Positions 9,103 to 18,975 of a stretch of DNA of 64,000 nt are shown piece after piece (the stretch's first letter is position 1; each line of letters opens with the position of its first letter). A model generated the notes under the pieces. It worked only from the letters and a program-made list of their open reading frames with translations, made no database searches and was not told the origin of the DNA. Made by a program: the position numbers and the translations under genes. The stretch is from Nitrospiraceae bacterium. GTDB taxonomy: Bacteria; Nitrospirota; Nitrospiria; Nitrospirales; UBA8639. The stretch is from assembly GCA_020632635.1 (NCBI GenBank), contig JACKFE010000003.1, positions 62,001-126,000 on the forward strand. The letters are read 5' to 3'.

Positions 9103-10110
9103 ATGTCCACTCCAACCCATGACATCAAAACACAGGGATACGCCCTAGGATTTGATGTCATGGGGATTGCACGGGTGGCTTCCCCTCTTCCAGGTCGGCC
9201 CAGACAATCTACTGAAGGCTCTCTGCCCACTGCTCTTTGGGAACGACTACAAGCATGGCTTGCCTCAGGATTTCACGGCACCATGACTTGGTTAGAACGA
9301 GACCCCTATCGTCGGAGTCACCCTGAGTCCGTTTTGCCAGGCTGTCAATCGATCGTGATGGTGGGAGTAAACTATTGGCCCAAAGAGGAATTCCCGGATA
9401 GCCCTGAAGTTGGGCGAGTGGCCAGGTATGCCTGGGGAAAAGATTATCATAAGATTCTCGCTGAAAAGCTCAAGGCGCTTGAGCTCATCATTCAACAGAA
9501 CTATCCGGGAGAACACACCCGCAGCTATGTGGATACCGGAGCCATCATGGAAAAACCATGGGCTCAACAGGCGGGATTAGGGTGGATCGGCAAACACACC
9601 AATTTAGTTTCATCCGAGTTCGGATCATGGTTGGTACTCGGTGAAATCTTAACTACGGCATTTCTTGAAGCCGATGATCCTGGAACTGATCTATGCGGAA
9701 GTTGCACCTTATGCATTCAAGCTTGTCCAACAGATGCCATTGTGAAGCCCTATGTCCTGGATGCAGAACGCTGTATTTCCTATCTTACTATTGAGTACCG
9801 GGGAACGCAGGAAGATATTCCGGAGGAGTTGCGACGTAAAATGGGGAATAAAATATTTGGATGTGATGATTGCCTGGACATTTGTCCCTTTAATGTCCAC
9901 GCACAATCGACGAAGGAGAAGGGGTTTCATCCCTTCCCTTTAGTCCGGCAACTGAATCTTGATCAACTTTTGGAAATGAGAAAGGAAGCTTTTGAGGCGA
10001 AAACACATGAAAGTCCTTTGCGACGCCCTAAATATGAGGGCTTTCAACGAAACATTCGAATTGCCTGGGACAATCAAAAAAAGCAATCCTCCTCTACTTC
10101 AGCTCAATAA
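9103..10110 (+). CDS. queG: Epoxyqueuosine reductase
   Basis: Last step of queuosine tRNA modification: cobalamin and iron-sulfur dependent reduction of epoxyqueuosine. The 335-residue protein shows the N-terminal cobalamin-binding part with SGFHGTMTWLER and RYAWGKDYHK, the AQQAGLGWIGKHTNL segment, and two ferredoxin-type cysteine sets, CGSCTLCIQACP and CDDCLDICP, for two 4Fe-4S clusters. It lacks the C-terminal HEAT-like extension present in some homologues. Its 3' end overlaps the convergent mutS2 gene by 17 bases. Confidence 0.94.
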   Translation: MSTPTHDIKTQGYALGFDVMGIARVASPLPGRPRQSTEGSLPTALWERLQAWLASGFHGTMTWLERDPYRRSHPESVLPGCQSIVMVGVNYWPKEEFPDSPEVGRVARYAWGKDYHKILAEKLKALELIIQQNYPGEHTRSYVDTGAIMEKPWAQQAGLGWIGKHTNLVSSEFGSWLVLGEILTTAFLEADDPGTDLCGSCTLCIQACPTDAIVKPYVLDAERCISYLTIEYRGTQEDIPEELRRKMGNKIFGCDDCLDICPFNVHAQSTKEKGFHPFPLVRQLNLDQLLEMRKEAFEAKTHESPLRRPKYEGFQRNIRIAWDNQKKQSSSTSAQ

Positions 10111-12499
10111 TCGTCACACCCTCCCCGCCCTCTGACGCTTCTCCCGCCCGAAACATTTTTATATAGGGTGATGAATGGCAATAGTCTCGAATACTTGCTT
10201 GGAGGGCACCGGTCCCTCTCCCGTGAATAACCTTGACGAATTTCGTTTGACTTGCCATGGCTCGATCCAAAGCGGACTCAACCCTCTCAAGGCATTCCTC
10301 AACACGAAACCCTCGCACATCGAGGTTTTCTTGATAACTCATGGGACCAGCCGATTCGAAGACAGTGGAATGAGTGTGATATGCCCGTTGAGGCGGAGCT
10401 TTTGCCCCAACCGTTCGAGCAGGAACAGGAATCACTCGCAAGCCTCGGGGAGAGGTTTTTAAAATCCGTGAACCTGCCTGAATGGCAACCAACTTTTTGC
10501 CCGCTGGATCTTCCAGTAAGATCCCCTTCGCCCCTAATGACTCAATTTCCACCCAATCCCCTTCTTGGGCCGGCTTCACGATATCGCCTTGAGGAAAGGA
10601 TAATTGCTCAAGCGTCTGCTGGTTCAGCGATGAAAACGTTTGCTGAACTGTGCGGGCTTGCGCTGGAGTCTTTTCATGTTTCAAGACATCCAATTGTTGA
10701 TTTAAGATCCGCTGCGCTTGAGAAAATTCCCGTTGCCATTGTTTTCGATAGCGAAGACGATCCTCTCGCTCCTGCTGTTGAATCGATTGCTTCAGGGCTT
10801 CAGCCTCCTGATGTATCCGATGAGCCTCATTACGAAGGTAAGCCGCCTTAAGAAGATCCTCGTCCAACCGCCGTTGGGAATCTTGCAACGATTGAAAGAC
10901 CTGCTGAAGATCATGATCCTTCCGTTCAATTAACGATTCGGCGTGACGAAGAATCTCGCGATCAAGTCCAAGCCGGCCGGCAATTTCCAAGGCCGATGAT
11001 CCCCCGGGAATTCCATCCAGCAACCGATAGGTTGGGGAAAGGGTCTCCAAGTTAAACTCTTGGCTGGCATTGCGGGCCATGGGATTTCGGAGCGCGAGAG
11101 TTTTCAAGGAAGGATAATGAGTCGTAACAAGGACCGTACAGCCTTGTTGACTAAGATGGCACAATAACGCCTCGGCCAAGGCTGCCCCCTCTACCGGATC
11201 GGTTGAACTGCCAACCTCATCCAGCAAAACTAACGTAGCGCCGGATTTCGCATGAGACCGATCAGCGATATCCTTCAATAATCCGATCATGTTCACAATA
11301 TGGCCTGAAAAACTCGACAGATCTTTGGCCAGATCCTGTGTATCGCCAATATCCGCATAAACCTGATGAAACAACCCGATTTCAGAATCCGGAGAACATG
11401 GAGGAAATAATCCCATCCGCACCATGAGAGCAATCAACCCAACCATTTTCAGGGAAACAGTTTTCCCGCCGGCATTGGGCCCGGAAATAATAAACATCCG
11501 AGTGTTCCCCTCAATGTTGATAGAATTGGAAACCACCACCTCCTTGGTAAGCATAAGTAAGGGATGACGGGCCTGATAGAGCCGGATCACCTGTTGAGAG
11601 ACCAGCTTGATCGGAACCCCCTGAAGCTTTTTGCTGAGCTTAGCTTTGGCCATCAAGCAATCCAGCTTGATTAATTCCATCACATTTTCTTGAATGGCCG
11701 AGACATAGCCCATAACCAGAGTGGACAGATCCTGCAGAATTCGTCTGGTTTCTTGAGCGACCTGCAAGTCGGCAAACTTAATGGCGTTATTTAATTCAAT
11801 CAGATGCCTTGGCTCAATGAAGACCGTCGCCCCACTGCTGGAGATATCATGCACGATGCCATCCACCTCATGCTGCCGTTCGGACTTGACAGGAATGACA
11901 TAACGACCTTCCCGCTCCGCAAAAAACTTTTCCTGCAATGGCTCCTCATACTCTTGAGACGCCAGCATAGCCTCAAGTTTCCGACGCATGGTTTGGCGAA
12001 GGGCCTGGCTCTTGTGAGTCAACTCCAGTAATTCGGGCGTGGCGGTTTCTCGGAGTTCTCCATGCGGATCAATGCAATGGTCAATCGATCGCTTCACCCA
12101 GGCCAAATCCTGAAGCACCTGGCCGTGCAGAATTAATGTCGGACAGTGCTCAGCATGGTACTGAAGGACCGATTTAGCTATATGTCCCAGCCCTAGCACA
12201 AGAGAAATATCTCGTAAATCAGTCCCATCCAACATGCCTTCTTTCGACACCCGAAGAAGAATATCCCGAATATCTGGAAAGGCTAAGAGCGGCAACGGAT
12301 AGTCCCCTTCAAGGACCGTCATCATCTCTTTTGTCTCTGCCTGTAAAGACAGGGCCGTGGCAAGATCCTGAGCCAGGGACAGAGAAGCACAGCGCTCCTT
12401 CCCAAGGGAAGAGGCAGCTTCCTGGCCCAATGCGTCCAATAATTTGGGCCACTCTAGAACTTGGTTCGTATAGTAACTGAGTGAGGAATCAATCGGCAT
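10094..12499 (-). CDS. mutS2: Endonuclease MutS2 (ribosome-splitting / anti-recombination ATPase)
   Basis: MutS-family ATPase without mismatch-recognition domains. The 801-residue version begins MPIDSSLSYY at the ATG at 12499; a TTG at 12535 would add 12 residues, but the ATG is the better family start. Order: helical core and clamp, Walker A GPNAGGKT (340-347), Walker B LVLLDEVGSSTDP, a long coiled coil (about 510-620) and a C-terminal Smr domain (about 720-801) with the LDVRG and HGRGTG motifs. Homologues split stalled ribosomes or suppress recombination. All ATPase motifs look intact. It is convergent with queG. Confidence 0.95.
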   Translation of the reverse strand: MPIDSSLSYYTNQVLEWPKLLDALGQEAASSLGKERCASLSLAQDLATALSLQAETKEMMTVLEGDYPLPLLAFPDIRDILLRVSKEGMLDGTDLRDISLVLGLGHIAKSVLQYHAEHCPTLILHGQVLQDLAWVKRSIDHCIDPHGELRETATPELLELTHKSQALRQTMRRKLEAMLASQEYEEPLQEKFFAEREGRYVIPVKSERQHEVDGIVHDISSSGATVFIEPRHLIELNNAIKFADLQVAQETRRILQDLSTLVMGYVSAIQENVMELIKLDCLMAKAKLSKKLQGVPIKLVSQQVIRLYQARHPLLMLTKEVVVSNSINIEGNTRMFIISGPNAGGKTVSLKMVGLIALMVRMGLFPPCSPDSEIGLFHQVYADIGDTQDLAKDLSSFSGHIVNMIGLLKDIADRSHAKSGATLVLLDEVGSSTDPVEGAALAEALLCHLSQQGCTVLVTTHYPSLKTLALRNPMARNASQEFNLETLSPTYRLLDGIPGGSSALEIAGRLGLDREILRHAESLIERKDHDLQQVFQSLQDSQRRLDEDLLKAAYLRNEAHRIHQEAEALKQSIQQQEREDRLRYRKQWQREFSQAQRILNQQLDVLKHEKTPAQARTVQQTFSSLNQQTLEQLSFPQGDIVKPAQEGDWVEIESLGAKGILLEDPAGKKLVAIQAGSRILKTSPRGLRVIPVPARTVGAKAPPQRAYHTHSTVFESAGPMSYQENLDVRGFRVEECLERVESALDRAMASQTKFVKVIHGRGTGALQASIRDYCHSSPYIKMFRAGEASEGGEGVTIIELK

Positions 12500-12649
12500 A
12501 GAGAAGAGTGTAGAAATCCCCGCTGAAGAGCGCAAGCCTCTCGCGTTTCAAGGGATTGTAAATCTTCTGGAAGTGTGAACAGTGAGGGAAGGAAGAAACC
12601 AAGATAAGGAAGGGGAATGAGGGGGAGACTTCCCGTCCGGCCTCAATAT

Positions 12650-13066
12650 TTACTTTTCCATCACATCAACCGATTGCTTCAGCTCTTCAATGGCTTTTTG
12701 AATATTTTCCTTGATATCCTGCCAGGCCGTTTCACTGGTATCACGAAGACGTTCAATCCGTGGTACCAATGAATCACGCTGTTTCTGGAGAAGATCAATT
12801 TGAGCTTTCAACCGTAAGCGTGTTCTTTCTTGAAGCTCCAAACTTTGCTCTCGGAGTTTTTGGATTTGAGCCTCGAGATCGTCAATTTGCTCATGAAGAT
12901 TTTCGGTCGTGGTATCCGGTTTGGTAGAACCAGCAGGGCCAGGTGCCGCTTTTTCGCCTGCTCCGGCCTGACTGCCAAATACTAACACGAAACTGAATGT
13001 CATGACCCCCACGAATGATTGAATGGGCAAGAGTCCGTTTTTCTGAGAATACCAAGTATGTTTCAT
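12650..13066 (-). CDS. Exported coiled-coil protein
   Basis: Start set at the ATG at 13066 because GGAGGGG lies about 9 bases upstream; the frame is open to 13099. The 138-residue product has a signal peptide (hydrophobic VGVMTFSFVLVFGSQAGAG, cleavage near Ala-Gly-Ala), a short Pro/Thr linker, then one long amphipathic helix of about 80 residues with heptad spacing (repeated LEAQIQKLREQ-like units). Such proteins are often annotated as periplasmic coiled-coil or apolipoprotein-like; no specific function can be given. It stands alone. Confidence 0.7.
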   Translation of the reverse strand: MKHTWYSQKNGLLPIQSFVGVMTFSFVLVFGSQAGAGEKAAPGPAGSTKPDTTTENLHEQIDDLEAQIQKLREQSLELQERTRLRLKAQIDLLQKQRDSLVPRIERLRDTSETAWQDIKENIQKAIEELKQSVDVMEK

Positions 13067-13301
13067 GAAATGTGCCCCTCCGATTAAGACGCGTTCCAAT
13101 GAGCCACGTAACGATACACTGACTTCAGAGCAAAAAGGGTTCCTATTTCAACAAGACCATTGCCTTCATCCAAGTGTATAGGGAATAACCTGACCTCGTA
13201 TGTGAAAAGTTACGATGAGAAATGTAAACGGGTTGAACCCTTTCCTAGGTTGCCTTAATATAACTTACCATATATCTTCGTTTTTTTAATAAGAGGTCCG
13301 C

Positions 13302-14537
13302 ATGACGCCAGAAGATGCCCGAGCCTATCTGAATTATCTCCTTACACTTCATCTTCGACAGGAAGAAGCCTTTGGCCCCCTTTCCCTGGCTTTTATTAAA
13401 GATCACGATTTAAGCCAGTTAGGATTACTTCCTGAGGAACAATTTAATCTTCTCATGGCGACCGCGACCGTCTTTTCAGCCGAACCGAAGCGATACACGA
13501 TGAAACAAGAATTGCTGCAAAAAGCTCGCCAGATTTTACCGCAAACCCGCTATCAGGATCCCGAGCTGGAACGAGATCTGACCCATCTCATCAATAAAAC
13601 GCAGAGTGATCTTCAACGCTATACCGAGGCGATGAAGGTATCCCGTCCCCAAAATCTAGACCGGCAAACGTTAATTGTGGAAACTGATTGCCCGGAATAT
13701 TTTTTGGATAAGGCCCAGAAAAGGGCTTCCGCATATTATCAGGACAAATATCGGTTAACCAAAGAGGCAAAAACTGCCCAGCATTTCGGAGGCACCCCTA
13801 AAAAATTTGAACCGGAGAATGCCGCGATCCATAAGGAATTCCCTGGAGCCTGCGCCCCATTCATGAATGCCCGCACAAACGCCTTTCATTTGTTATTGCC
13901 CTTTGATGTCAAAATTAGCCGAAGTCCGGAAGACCCCCTCGAAGCCGGGATCCGAATTTTCTATGGAAAAATGGGCTACTCATATCCCTTGCGATATGAA
14001 ATGGGCAAATTATGCAGCTATCACGATGGGCAAGTCTTAGATGTCGATCTCTATGATCCCAATCTCATCTTTGTCTCCTTTTCGGCAGTCAAAGACCAGG
14101 AATTTCCTGCTCAACACTCCCCGACGGATCCGGGGATTCCCCCTGAGCTAACATTTCCGATGGCTGTCCTGGAACACACCGGTAGCTTAGGACCCTTCAT
14201 TCAAATAAGTTGCAACTTTAAAGTCTGGTTTGACGCCGCGATTGTTTCCTTGCTGATTCAAGCGGCCCCGGATTTGCCGGAATATGGCCTGCAAGGTGGA
14301 ACAGGGCTTATGACCAGAACATATGCTTCCGATAAAGTGGAATCCTATGTTCAAAACTTATCCCAACCATGGCAGAACGGGTTGAGCTTTAACTTTGTGA
14401 ACCTGCATCTACAATTATCCCCGGGAAGAGAATCCGCAATAGTTCCGTTTGGAACCCCCATCTTTTCGGTTTATCCGGTGCTCAACCGTCAATGCTATCG
14501 GTATGTAGATCGTCAAACGATAGATCAAACCGGGTGA
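13302..14537 (+). CDS. Unknown 411-residue protein
   Basis: I do not recognise this gene. Residues 1-115 are helical and charged; residues about 170-410 look beta-rich with a conserved-looking core, including FHLLLPFDVKISR (around 200-212), RYEMGKLCSYHDG and a final block PFGTPIFSVYPVL. There is no signal peptide or membrane segment, so it should be cytosolic. The last block is faintly like DUF6065-type proteins, which I cannot confirm. Codon usage resembles its neighbours and the ORF is long and clean, so it is surely real. No operon partner is close. Confidence 0.75.
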   Translation: MTPEDARAYLNYLLTLHLRQEEAFGPLSLAFIKDHDLSQLGLLPEEQFNLLMATATVFSAEPKRYTMKQELLQKARQILPQTRYQDPELERDLTHLINKTQSDLQRYTEAMKVSRPQNLDRQTLIVETDCPEYFLDKAQKRASAYYQDKYRLTKEAKTAQHFGGTPKKFEPENAAIHKEFPGACAPFMNARTNAFHLLLPFDVKISRSPEDPLEAGIRIFYGKMGYSYPLRYEMGKLCSYHDGQVLDVDLYDPNLIFVSFSAVKDQEFPAQHSPTDPGIPPELTFPMAVLEHTGSLGPFIQISCNFKVWFDAAIVSLLIQAAPDLPEYGLQGGTGLMTRTYASDKVESYVQNLSQPWQNGLSFNFVNLHLQLSPGRESAIVPFGTPIFSVYPVLNRQCYRYVDRQTIDQTG

Positions 14538-14627
14538 GCTTGACGATCTGACCGGTTTTCCATTGCTCATGCTGTCCCTCAGTCCCCCACCATCTCACGA
14601 TCGAGTCGGCACAAGAAGGGATTCTCA

Positions 14628-15311
14628 ATGACCGATTATTCGACTCCTCATTGCTCCAGGCAACTCTCCCTTGGCCTCCTGCTAGCCTCGTTCTTAGTCA
14701 TCCAAGGTTGTATGGGCGGTTACCATCGGAATGACCCCGTGGATTGGGGAGATGCCCTGAGAGGCATGGCTTCATGGTACGGCCCCAGTTTTCATGGCAA
14801 ACCTTCGGCAAGTGGCGAGCCCTATGATATGTGGGCCATGACCGCCGCTCATCGGACCCTTCCTTTTGGAACAATTGTTCAGGTGAAGAGCGTGGAGACC
14901 GGTAAATCCGTAAGAGTACGAATCAATGATCGAGGCCCGTTTATTCGCGGGCGCATCATCGACTTATCTTATGCGGCGGCCAGGGAATTAGCCATGATAG
15001 GGAAAGGCACGGAAGAAGTGGTTTTAAATATCGTCTCCGCGCAGGAGGGTCAGATTATACAGAACAAACCTTCGAGTCATCGATTTTGGGTTCAGGCTGG
15101 TTCTTTTCAAACACTGACCGAAGCCGTAAGCTTTCAGGAGCAATTACGTCCCCATTTTTCTCATCTACGACTGCAAACCGTTCACTTACCGTCCGGCGAA
15201 TGGCACCGCGTTCAAATCGGTGCATTTTCCTCGGCCAAACATGCCCAGCGCGCAGCATCCAACTTGGAAAAGCAATTTGACGTTGAACCTTTACTTCTGC
15301 AGGACAACTAG
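14628..15311 (+). CDS. rlpA: RlpA family lipoprotein with SPOR domain
   Basis: Envelope lipoprotein of 227 residues. The lipobox IQGC places the lipidated Cys at 28. Residues about 45-135 are the double-psi beta-barrel of RlpA, with ASWYGPSFHG, the conserved TAAHRTLPFGT and VRINDRGPF containing the Asp of related lytic transglycosylases. Residues about 148-225 are a SPOR domain (WVQAGSFQT, VQIGAFSS), which binds denuded septal peptidoglycan. Together they point to septal or daughter-cell-separation work. The next gene, a CNNM protein, is 252 bases away and unlikely to be co-transcribed. Confidence 0.92.
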   Translation: MTDYSTPHCSRQLSLGLLLASFLVIQGCMGGYHRNDPVDWGDALRGMASWYGPSFHGKPSASGEPYDMWAMTAAHRTLPFGTIVQVKSVETGKSVRVRINDRGPFIRGRIIDLSYAAARELAMIGKGTEEVVLNIVSAQEGQIIQNKPSSHRFWVQAGSFQTLTEAVSFQEQLRPHFSHLRLQTVHLPSGEWHRVQIGAFSSAKHAQRAASNLEKQFDVEPLLLQDN

Positions 15312-15563
15312 TTGTTTTTTCAAACCTTTCAGGCTTCTTCCCGGCGACTAGATTGCCATAAGCCACACCCCTGTGCTAGCTTAAAAAAGAGATGGAACCG
15401 GAGAGGTCAAGGTCTCCAGGATGAAATGAGTCTTTTGGCCTTTTTATGAACCCTGCTCGTTACCCCCTGATCCATTTTACCTACATACTGACCTCTTCAA
15501 GCTCGACCGTAAACTTATTTGCGGTCGCCCCCAGCTGCCCCGCCGGAGCACGTTGACTGAAAT

Positions 15564-16838
15564 ATGGATTTCATTGGCGTCCTAATTTGCATAGGACTTT
15601 CAGCGTTCTTTTCCGGAGCCGAGATTGCCTTCTTCTCGATCACGGAGGCTCGTCTCCATACGATGGCGGAAGAAGGATGGATGGGAGCCAAAATGGCTCT
15701 CAAGCTTCGCTCAAACCCTCAACGCCTGCTCTCGACCATTCTCATCGGCAATAATCTGGTCAATATCATGGCCGCCTCTTGGGCGACCGTCATCGCCATT
15801 CGTATTTGGGGATCCGAGGCTGTAGCCATTGCCACCGGATTGCTCACCTTTTTAGTCTTGTTATTTGGAGAAATCGTTCCGAAAACTCTCTGCGTGAAAT
15901 ATTCAGAGGTGGCCATCTCCCTCTTTTCCTACCCTGTCTACATCCTCGAACAACTGTTTTTTCCCTTTATTTATCTTTTGGAGCCGATCATCCTGAAATT
16001 AACCGGTGGCCGAGGATTGACGGTTCCCTTCATTACCGAGGAAGAGCTTAAGATCATGCTGGATGCAGGTGGAAAGGCAGGAGTCTTGGAAACCGACGAA
16101 GTTCGAATGATCAAAAATGTCTTCGAATTTAATGATGTAACGGCTGAAGACGCCATGACCCCACGTGTGTATATGTTTGCCTTGGATGGAGCCCTGACGC
16201 TTGAAGAGGCGCAGGACGAAATCTTTAAGGCAAAATATTCCCGTATTCCCATCTATGAAGGAAACAGCGACAACATTACCGGAATTTTATACCGCAGCCA
16301 TGCCCTCATGAAACTAGCCCAAGGCAATTCTCAAATTACCCTCAAGGGATTGGCTAAATCTCCTCTCTTTATTCCGGCGTCCAAGACCGCAGACGATTTA
16401 CTCAAACAATTCCAGCAGGAAAAACGGCACATTGCCATCGTCGTCAATGAATTTGGTGGCGTCATGGGCCTCATCACAGTCGAAGACTTATTGGAAGAAG
16501 TGGTGGGAGAAATTTTGGATGAAGGCGATTTGAGTGAAGAATGGATACGCCGAATCGGCAAAAATCAAATTCTCGTGGATGGCAGAACGGAAGTCCGCCG
16601 TATCAATGAATTTCTCAAGGTAGAATTAAACGAAGAAGACCAAAATACGATTAGCGGTCTCATCCTGGAGGAATTGGGGCATATTCCAGCAATTGGAGAA
16701 AAAGTCGAAACCGACGGATGTCAACTCATTGTCCAGGATGCCGACGAACGTTCGATTAAAAGCGTGCAGATCATCAAAGAAGAACCGGTCCCAGAAACTC
16801 CCCCCTCGGAAGCCTCGCCGGTGGCGACAGAATCGTAG
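15564..16838 (+). CDS. CNNM/CBS-domain membrane protein (HlyC/CorC family)
   Basis: A 424-residue protein of the CorB/HlyC-type family. Residues 1-145 are the CNNM membrane domain with three to four hydrophobic segments, starting MDFIGVLICIGLSAFFSGAE and with NNLVNIMAAS. Residues about 195-325 hold a CBS pair (AMTPRVYMFAL, YSRIPIYEG, VVNEFGGVMGLIT), and about 340-410 a CorC_HlyC domain (VDGRTEVRRINEFL). Relatives act in magnesium or cobalt export; hemolysin labels in databases are historical. The Pro/Glu-rich last 20 residues are a free tail. Exact substrate unknown. Confidence 0.88.
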   Translation: MDFIGVLICIGLSAFFSGAEIAFFSITEARLHTMAEEGWMGAKMALKLRSNPQRLLSTILIGNNLVNIMAASWATVIAIRIWGSEAVAIATGLLTFLVLLFGEIVPKTLCVKYSEVAISLFSYPVYILEQLFFPFIYLLEPIILKLTGGRGLTVPFITEEELKIMLDAGGKAGVLETDEVRMIKNVFEFNDVTAEDAMTPRVYMFALDGALTLEEAQDEIFKAKYSRIPIYEGNSDNITGILYRSHALMKLAQGNSQITLKGLAKSPLFIPASKTADDLLKQFQQEKRHIAIVVNEFGGVMGLITVEDLLEEVVGEILDEGDLSEEWIRRIGKNQILVDGRTEVRRINEFLKVELNEEDQNTISGLILEELGHIPAIGEKVETDGCQLIVQDADERSIKSVQIIKEEPVPETPPSEASPVATES

Positions 16839-16884
16839 CGCTTCCCTTTTTCTGAAATCTTCCGATTACGTATAAGGGAATTCG

Positions 16885-18975
16885 CTAATTTTCTGAAAAA
16901 CCGTTATCAGACAATAACGATTCAAACCCTGCCTCATCCAGCACCGTTACCCGAAAAGAATGTGCCTTCTCTAACTTTGAACCGGGGTCGGTTCCAGCGA
17001 TGACATAGTCGGTGTTTTTGCTCACGCTGGACGTCACCCTCCCCCCCAGTGATTCGATTTTCTGTTTAGCCTCATCACGGCTCATGCTATCTAATGTCCC
17101 CGTCAACACAAATATCTTTCCTGAGAAAGGCTTTGCTGTTCCAGCAGCCTGAACTGCTATGTCCTGAACTTGCACCCCCAAGTCTTTCATCCTGGCGATA
17201 ACCGCCAGATTTCGTTCTTCCTGAAAAAAGCTTTCCACACTGGCGGCGATTTCCGGACCAATTTCATAGATAGCTTGAAGTTCATCCTTTGAAGCACGTT
17301 GGATAGCTTGCAGGGAACCATAATGATTAGCCAACACTTTGGCGATATGGCTCCCTACATGTCGGATGCCCAAGCCGATTAAAAACCGTGGCAATGGAGC
17401 ATCTTTACTTTTTTCTAATTCTTCCAGAAGTTGCGTGGCCGATTTGTCAGCGAACCCCTCTAACGCCAGGAGTTGGTCTTTAGTCAACAGGTACAAATCG
17501 GACAGATTCTTCACTAACCCTTCATCTACAAATTGAGCAATGGTTTTCTTGCCGAGCCCATCGATATTCATCGCACCCTTCGAGACGTAATGTTCAAGCG
17601 ATCCTTTAAGTTGCGCCGAACACACCGTTTGCCCAGTACAATACAGGATCGGTCCTTCCTGAATCGTATGGGACTGGCAAACCGGACATGTCGCCGGCGG
17701 AGTAAACTCTGGGCCGCGTGTTTCTCCAGGTACCGGTATACGTTCCACAACGTCGGGAATCACATCCCCCGCCCGTTCAACTTTCACTGTATCTCCGACA
17801 CGCACGTCTTTCCGGGCCACTTCCTCCACGTTATGGAGCGACGCCCGGCTGACCGTCACGCCCCCAATCTCGACCGGATCCAACAGGGCAATGGGCGTCA
17901 GCGCTCCGGTTCGTCCGACCGACACGGCAATGCCCTGTACTGTTGTCAGTTCTTTGCGCGGCGGAAACTTATAGGCGATGGCCCAGCGCGGACTCCGGGA
18001 TTTCACTCCAAGGGCTTCTTGCCCTTGGAACGAATCGACTTTAATCACGATGCCGTCAATCTCGAACGGCAAGGCATCCCGCTGATCGAACATCTCGCGG
18101 TGGAATGCCAACGTCTCCTCGATCGACCGGCAATGCCGGCGATACTGCGGAATGGGTAGTCCCCAGCTGTCCAGGGCTGATACCGCCTCGAAATGCGTCT
18201 TGGGCCGGCTGGGGTCAGGGCTCATGTAGTCGTAACAGGTCAACGTCAACGGACGGGTAGCCGTTATGGAAGGGTCTAATTGCCGAAGCGTACCGGAAGA
18301 TGCGTTACGGGGATTGGCGAAGGTTTCCTCACCCTGTTCGGTCAGCCGCCGATTCAACGCATGAAAGTCGGGAAGCTTCATGAACACTTCTCCCCGCACG
18401 ACGACATGAAATGGATATCCGGTGCCATTCTTCAGTCTAAGCGGCAAGGCTCGAATCGTCTTGAGGTTATGGGTGACATCTTCCCCGATGGTCCCGTCTC
18501 CTCGTGTGGCCCCTCGTACGAAGATTCCTTTCTCATACGTCAGCTCGACGGATAGGCCGTCATACTTGGGTTCCGCCGAATACCCAATCTGTTCCCGTCC
18601 CAACTCCCGCTTCACCCGTTGATCGAACGCGAGAACACTACCTTCATCCATCTCCGAGTCCAGGCTGAGCAGGGGAAATTCATGCGTGACCTTTGAAAAT
18701 TGATCCAGCGGAGCCCCGCCGACCCGCTGGGTTGGGGAATCCGGAGTGACCAGCTCGGGATGCTGCCCCTCCAGTTCCTGCAATTCACGAAAGAGCTTGT
18801 CGTATTCCGCATCGGAAATTTCCGGGCGGCTCCGGACGTAGTACAACTCATCGTGCCGCCGGATAGTTTGGCGGAGAGACTCGAGTTTTTTCTGTACGGG
18901 TCTCAGCGATGGCGGCATCGGTAGGCTATGAGAACTATTCTCGAATAAATCGGGCTGCATAGGATCGGATTTCAT
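16885..18975 (-). CDS. ligA: NAD-dependent DNA ligase LigA
   Basis: Seals nicks in replication and repair. The adenylation motif KYDG is at 137-140 (K137 takes AMP); the Ia domain, OB fold, four-cysteine zinc finger (CPVC and CTGQTVC), HhH array (NIDGLGKKT, GLGIRHVG) and C-terminal BRCT domain (FSGKIFVLTGTL, TDYVIAGTDPGSK) are all in order. Length 696 is near normal. The first 41 bases overlap the end of the upstream gene on the same strand; Met 6 is an alternative start and still overlaps, so ligA is likely translationally coupled to the 646-residue gene. Confidence 0.96.
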   Translation of the reverse strand: MKSDPMQPDLFENSSHSLPMPPSLRPVQKKLESLRQTIRRHDELYYVRSRPEISDAEYDKLFRELQELEGQHPELVTPDSPTQRVGGAPLDQFSKVTHEFPLLSLDSEMDEGSVLAFDQRVKRELGREQIGYSAEPKYDGLSVELTYEKGIFVRGATRGDGTIGEDVTHNLKTIRALPLRLKNGTGYPFHVVVRGEVFMKLPDFHALNRRLTEQGEETFANPRNASSGTLRQLDPSITATRPLTLTCYDYMSPDPSRPKTHFEAVSALDSWGLPIPQYRRHCRSIEETLAFHREMFDQRDALPFEIDGIVIKVDSFQGQEALGVKSRSPRWAIAYKFPPRKELTTVQGIAVSVGRTGALTPIALLDPVEIGGVTVSRASLHNVEEVARKDVRVGDTVKVERAGDVIPDVVERIPVPGETRGPEFTPPATCPVCQSHTIQEGPILYCTGQTVCSAQLKGSLEHYVSKGAMNIDGLGKKTIAQFVDEGLVKNLSDLYLLTKDQLLALEGFADKSATQLLEELEKSKDAPLPRFLIGLGIRHVGSHIAKVLANHYGSLQAIQRASKDELQAIYEIGPEIAASVESFFQEERNLAVIARMKDLGVQVQDIAVQAAGTAKPFSGKIFVLTGTLDSMSRDEAKQKIESLGGRVTSSVSKNTDYVIAGTDPGSKLEKAHSFRVTVLDEAGFESLLSDNGFSEN

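Noticed and set aside
15504..15527. Hairpin CGACCG-CGGTCG upstream of the CNNM gene
   Set aside because: Only six base pairs with a 12-base loop; no reason to call it regulatory.
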